NCBI GenBank assembly: GCA_049306095.1
Contig: JBAQPU010000057.1
Location: forward strand, 1 to 64,000
DNA length: 64,000 nucleotides
DNA from: UBA2336 sp049306095
GTDB taxonomy: Bacteria; Bacteroidota; Bacteroidia; Cytophagales; Cyclobacteriaceae
Reading direction: 5' to 3'
The notes under the pieces are model-generated. The model saw only the letters and a list, made by a program, of their open reading frames with translations, was not told the DNA's origin and searched no databases. Position 1 is the stretch's first letter. Every line of letters starts with the position of its first letter. Positions 60,880 through 64,000 of this stretch are shown here, one piece after another. The position numbers were made by a program, and so were the translations under genes.

Positions 60880-62631
60880 TTACTTCTTTACCACCGTAAC
60901 CTCCACCCTGCGGTTGTTGGCTCGGCCTGCATCGGTGTCGTTGGTATCAATGGGCTTGGTTTCTCCAAACCCAATGGCTGCCAGCCGGTAGGCATCAATA
61001 CCCTGGCTTACGATGTAATCCATCACAGCTTGTGAACGGCCCTGAGAAAGTTCCAGGTTATAATCGTCTGATCCCTTGTTATCGGTATGACCGTGAATTT
61101 CAATTTCCACATTCGGGTTTCGTTTCAGAAAGTCCACCACCTTGTTGAGCTCAACAAATGACTCTGACTTCAGCGTGGTCTTATCAAAATCAAAATAAAT
61201 ATTCTTCAACCGCACCGTTAGCCCTACCTCAATCGGCTGAAGGAAAAGATCTTTTATTACCGGTGTTATTTCGTCACTAATCAGTTCAACACTGTCGGTG
61301 GCATTCAAATATCCCGCGGCAGATGCCACCAGCATATACCAGCCTAACCTGGGAACTTCCTGTTCATACTTTCCTCCTTCGGCCTTCAACTGGTATTTTG
61401 TATTTCGGTCGCTTTTTAGAGAAACATCCAGGGTCACCGTAAGTGGATTATTGGTTTTTAAATCGTACGCGGTACCGATGAGCAATAGTTTCTTCGCTAC
61501 AGGTGTCAGCATCACTTCAACATACAGCGTTGTGTCACCTTGAAGGGCTGGTATATCAAACGACAAATCTTTCGGTAAAAAACCTTGCAACGAAGCATGA
61601 ATCGTATACCGGGGCACCTCCGGAATTCGGGTTTCAAACTTTCCGGCCGTTGTCGATTTCAGATTCAACGCGGTGTTTTCGGCAGGTGTAATCACCAAAT
61701 CGGCCTGCAGTGGTTGTTGTGTTTTTTCATTAAACACTGTTCCTGTCAGCATCACCTTGATGTCTTTTGGAATCATCTTGAAAATATCCAGGTTGCCACC
61801 GTCTTTCGTATCGTTGGCGCGACTGGTGAACACATTACCGGTTTTATCAATGCAGAAATAATACTCATCGGCTGCAGTATTAATGGGCGAACCCATGTTT
61901 ACTGGAGCACTCCAGTTTTGCCAGGTGTCATCAAGGCGTGTAACGCGATAAATGTCTGTTTTTCCATGACGATCTTTTGCCGCCCGGTCGCTGGAGAAAT
62001 ACAGCGTTTTATCATCGGGGCCGATGAACGGCCCGAAGTCATCATCGCGAACAGAAATATTTAATTTTTTTGGTGTCGACCATTTACCATCAGGCTGAAG
62101 ATTACTAACAAACAAACCGCTGCGCGGACTGCCCACCATCGTTCCAAAAAACAAGATCATGTGTTTGGCATCAGATGAAATGCTGGCTCCGTAAAAGCGG
62201 CCTTTGTTCATGTCTTTGAAACCTGGCACCTCTAACTCTTTTATAGAGCCACCCGTCACAATCGAAAAGCCTTTTTCATCACGACCGCGGCCACCTTTTA
62301 TAAAAAGTGAACCATCAGGCAGGGCGGTAAATACCTGGTTGCTGTGGTGAACATTATATGGACTGCCCAGGTGGGTTGCCGGTCCCCATTCGCCTTTATC
62401 ATCCAAAGTCGACATCCAGATATCATCGCTGCCCTCTTTACCAGTGGAATTCTCAGGGTGGTTATGAACAAAGAAATACAACTTCTTTCCATCCTGCGAA
62501 ATCACCGGTGCTGCTTCGTGGTAGTGTGTATTTACCTGTTTGCCCAACTTAACCAGTTGGTATCGGCCTTCAAACTGCGCTTGAACTGAACATGCCAACA
62601 ATAAAAACAAAAAGGAAAAAGCCTGCTTCAT
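60880..62631 (-). CDS. OmpA-family protein with PD40 propeller and CarboxypepD-like repeats
   Basis: A 583-residue cell-envelope protein. Signal peptide (about 1-19), a PD40/WD40-like propeller (about 35-290; VISQDGKKLYFFVHN and LYFSSDRAAKDRHGKTDIY), two CarboxypepD-regulatory-like repeats (about 295-380 and 380-465) and a C-terminal OmpA domain (about 470-583; IEIHGHTDNKGSDDYN, LSQGRSQAV, NNRRVEVTV). The OmpA part binds peptidoglycan. The layout resembles components around T9SS or gliding motors, but a specific identity such as PorE is not supported. Probably monocistronic. Confidence 0.9.
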   Translation of the reverse strand: MKQAFSFLFLLLACSVQAQFEGRYQLVKLGKQVNTHYHEAAPVISQDGKKLYFFVHNHPENSTGKEGSDDIWMSTLDDKGEWGPATHLGSPYNVHHSNQVFTALPDGSLFIKGGRGRDEKGFSIVTGGSIKELEVPGFKDMNKGRFYGASISSDAKHMILFFGTMVGSPRSGLFVSNLQPDGKWSTPKKLNISVRDDDFGPFIGPDDKTLYFSSDRAAKDRHGKTDIYRVTRLDDTWQNWSAPVNMGSPINTAADEYYFCIDKTGNVFTSRANDTKDGGNLDIFKMIPKDIKVMLTGTVFNEKTQQPLQADLVITPAENTALNLKSTTAGKFETRIPEVPRYTIHASLQGFLPKDLSFDIPALQGDTTLYVEVMLTPVAKKLLLIGTAYDLKTNNPLTVTLDVSLKSDRNTKYQLKAEGGKYEQEVPRLGWYMLVASAAGYLNATDSVELISDEITPVIKDLFLQPIEVGLTVRLKNIYFDFDKTTLKSESFVELNKVVDFLKRNPNVEIEIHGHTDNKGSDDYNLELSQGRSQAVMDYIVSQGIDAYRLAAIGFGETKPIDTNDTDAGRANNRRVEVTVVKK

Positions 62632-62667
62632 GCGAATGGGGTTGATGGAAAAACGAATTTACGAAGT

Positions 62668-63096
62668 TTAAACGATACCTCGCCCGCTCATCACCAGGCC
62701 GACCACGATCAGGATCAGGGCTATTGCATTGAAAATAAACATACGCTTATGTTTTGCTTCCGCAGATGTCAGTTTTTTGGCGCTGATCCGGGCCATTGTT
62801 ATCAACACTATTGCAAGCACCATAATGGTAACGTGTTCCATTGTCCAGTAACGAACCTCTTTAATTTTAAGCGCCAACTTTCCAAACCGCACCCAGCTGC
62901 TTTGGGTGTACAGAATCAATCCGACAAGAAGCTGCACATGCGTGGCAATAAATAAATACAAGCTCAATTTATTATCGCTAGTGGAGTATTCCTTTTTTTT
63001 CAACCATCCCAGCAGGGCGGTGACAACAACAGCAATTAACAACAGCAATACAGCGTAACGCAAAAGGGAGTGGGTGTGTAAAAGTCCGGTATACAT
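62668..63096 (-). CDS. Four-helix membrane protein (often annotated cytochrome b-like)
   Basis: A 142-residue protein with four membrane helices (about 10-30, 45-65, 85-103, 118-138). His6, His8, and others at the ends of helices 1, 2 and 3 (HTHSLLRY, THVQLLVG, TMEHVTIMV) could bind haem or a metal, which explains the common label 'cytochrome b'. The function is unknown. It is single, divergent from the channel-like gene that follows. Confidence 0.75.
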   Translation of the reverse strand: MYTGLLHTHSLLRYAVLLLLIAVVVTALLGWLKKKEYSTSDNKLSLYLFIATHVQLLVGLILYTQSSWVRFGKLALKIKEVRYWTMEHVTIMVLAIVLITMARISAKKLTSAEAKHKRMFIFNAIALILIVVGLVMSGRGIV

Positions 63097-63164
63097 AATT
63101 TATGGTTGGTTAAAAATTTATCGGTTAAAGGTACGGGTGCCCCAAAGAATTTTCAAAAAAAACA

Positions 63165-63172
63165 TACTTTTG
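63165..63172 (+). promoter_or_regulatory. -7 box (TACTTTTG) of the channel-like gene
   Basis: Exact TAnnTTTG match ending only eight bases before the ATG at 63181. Transcription starting about seven bases downstream would give a leader of 0-3 bases, so the mRNA may be leaderless. Confidence 0.5.
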
Positions 63173-63180
63173 ATTACCCT

Positions 63181-64000
63181 ATGAGATGCCTGCTTATTCT
63201 TTTCCTTATGCTATTGCCATTCTGCCTGTGGTCACAGGAAGATAGCACCGCCCACGAGGCGCCTGATACGGTGCGTGTAGGTGCCTACATCATTAGTGTG
63301 CATGATATCAATTTCCATGAAAAAGAATACACCATCCGGTTTTGGCTGTGGTTGTTGTACGATAATCCAGGATTTGACTTCCCAACACAAATTGATATTC
63401 CCAATGCTAAACAAATTGATAAGCCTGAGGTGATCATGGACATGGTAGACGGCAAAGTGTGGCAGCTGATGAAGATGAAATGTGTGATGAAACACAACTG
63501 GAAGGTGGGCGATTTTCCGTTTGATCAGCAACACCTTGTCGTACACATTGAAAATTCAATTTACGATAACAACAGCCTGGTGTTTGTACCCGATGAACTC
63601 GGCAGCACCTTTGACCGAGAACTGACCCTGGACGGATGGCACATCAGAAACTTCAACGTCAATACCAATACCCATGAATACACCACGGTATTTGGCGACC
63701 CCAGTACAGACATGCTTCACTCAGAATATGCCTCCTTCAATATTAAAATGGACATCGACCGCAATGCCTGGGGGTTATTCATGAAAATTTTCATAGGCAT
63801 GTACATTGCGTTCATGATCTCCATCATCAGTTTCATCACCAAGCCCTCTGAACTGGAACCGCGCTTCGGCTTGCCTGTCGGTGGTTTGTTTGCGGCTGTT
63901 GGTAACAAGTACATCATTGATTCGCTTCTGCCCGAGTCATCCTCCTTTACGCTGGTTGATTCACTTCACGCAACCACCTTCCTGGCAATTTTTGGTACCC
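63181..64000 (+). CDS. Pentameric ligand-gated channel-like protein, truncated at window edge
   Basis: The frame from ATG 63181 stays open to the window end (273 codons visible). Signal peptide (about 1-19), an extracellular beta-sandwich (about 25-195) that includes KVGDFPFDQQHLVV, close to the FPFDxQxC/L hallmark of Cys-loop channels, then a first membrane helix (about 199-220). The next stretch PRFGLPVGGLFAAVGNKYIID (about 227-247) would be the pore-lining M2 region, and the M3 helix starts near 263. No Cys-loop disulfide is expected in bacterial members. Ligand and ion unknown. It is a bacterial pLGIC-like protein, judged by motif. Confidence 0.78.
   Translation, partial: MRCLLILFLMLLPFCLWSQEDSTAHEAPDTVRVGAYIISVHDINFHEKEYTIRFWLWLLYDNPGFDFPTQIDIPNAKQIDKPEVIMDMVDGKVWQLMKMKCVMKHNWKVGDFPFDQQHLVVHIENSIYDNNSLVFVPDELGSTFDRELTLDGWHIRNFNVNTNTHEYTTVFGDPSTDMLHSEYASFNIKMDIDRNAWGLFMKIFIGMYIAFMISIISFITKPSELEPRFGLPVGGLFAAVGNKYIIDSLLPESSSFTLVDSLHATTFLAIFGT

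Overview
This 64 kb window looks like a chromosomal segment of a Bacteroidota bacterium, most likely of the order Cytophagales. That is inferred from gene families and signals, not from a search. The evidence is: a CarboxypepD-reg/TonB outer-membrane receptor, a protein with a type IX secretion (T9SS) C-terminal sorting domain, a LytTR/LytS-type two-component pair, Reg_prop histidine kinase architecture, several DUF families typical of the phylum (DUF4199, DUF4260, DUF4421, DUF4833), and repeated matches to the phylum's -7 promoter box TAnnTTTG just upstream of genes. No prophage, integrase, transposase or CRISPR array was seen. Most of the window is ordinary core and niche-adaptation gene content.

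Layout. 1-5.0 kb: edge of a tRNA-Ala, a LytTR regulator and its sensor kinase, and a divergent TonB-type outer-membrane receptor. 5-11.4 kb: cutC, a periplasmic asparaginase, an NlpC/P60 lipoprotein, a GlcD-type oxidase, a sensor kinase and a GCS2-type ligase. 11.5-17.4 kb: asnB with a coupled small protein, then a copper module (DUF4260 protein, HMA-AraC regulator, copper P-type ATPase). 17.4-23.4 kb: a secreted NHL/MBG protein, a TPR lipoprotein, an amidohydrolase, TerB-like and AcpH-like proteins. 23.4-33.8 kb: a giant propeller histidine kinase, thiL, methylmalonyl-CoA epimerase, an IscA-type protein, a Rid protein, Xaa-Pro aminopeptidase, an SRPBCC/GyrI-like protein and a zinc-dependent phospholipase/nuclease-like protein. 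33.8-41.1 kb: housekeeping block rpsT, radC, DUF1684, pheT, a coiled-coil protein, zapA, rny, GNAT, META lipoprotein. 41-48.3 kb: TPR, bestrophin-like, DUF4833, PAP2-type phosphatase, PhyH dioxygenase plus SDR, SPOR/OmpA protein and a glycosyltransferase. 48.5-54.4 kb: a tight minus-strand operon (BatA protein, a toxin-antitoxin pair, a dihydroorotase-like protein, two DUF4199 proteins, a GT2 glycosyltransferase). 54.6-64 kb: a short SSB divergent from a zinc-finger protein across phased 10-bp repeats, a sulfatase and DUF4421 protein, a deacetylase/GH9 cellulase pair, an OmpA/PD40 protein, a small membrane protein, and the start of a pentameric ligand-gated-channel-like gene cut by the window end.

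The most unusual feature is not a gene. At least eight places carry short degenerate tandem arrays with a 7-nt (once 8-nt) period, each with its own unit sequence. They sit at gene edges: they supply stop codons, start codons or hairpin arms, and one lies inside asnB. Other points worth a second look are a dihydroorotase homologue that has lost its metal-site residues and shares an operon with a toxin-antitoxin pair, an SSB lacking the acidic tip next to helically phased decamers, a TonB receptor with an extra domain after its barrel, and the channel-like gene at the right edge.
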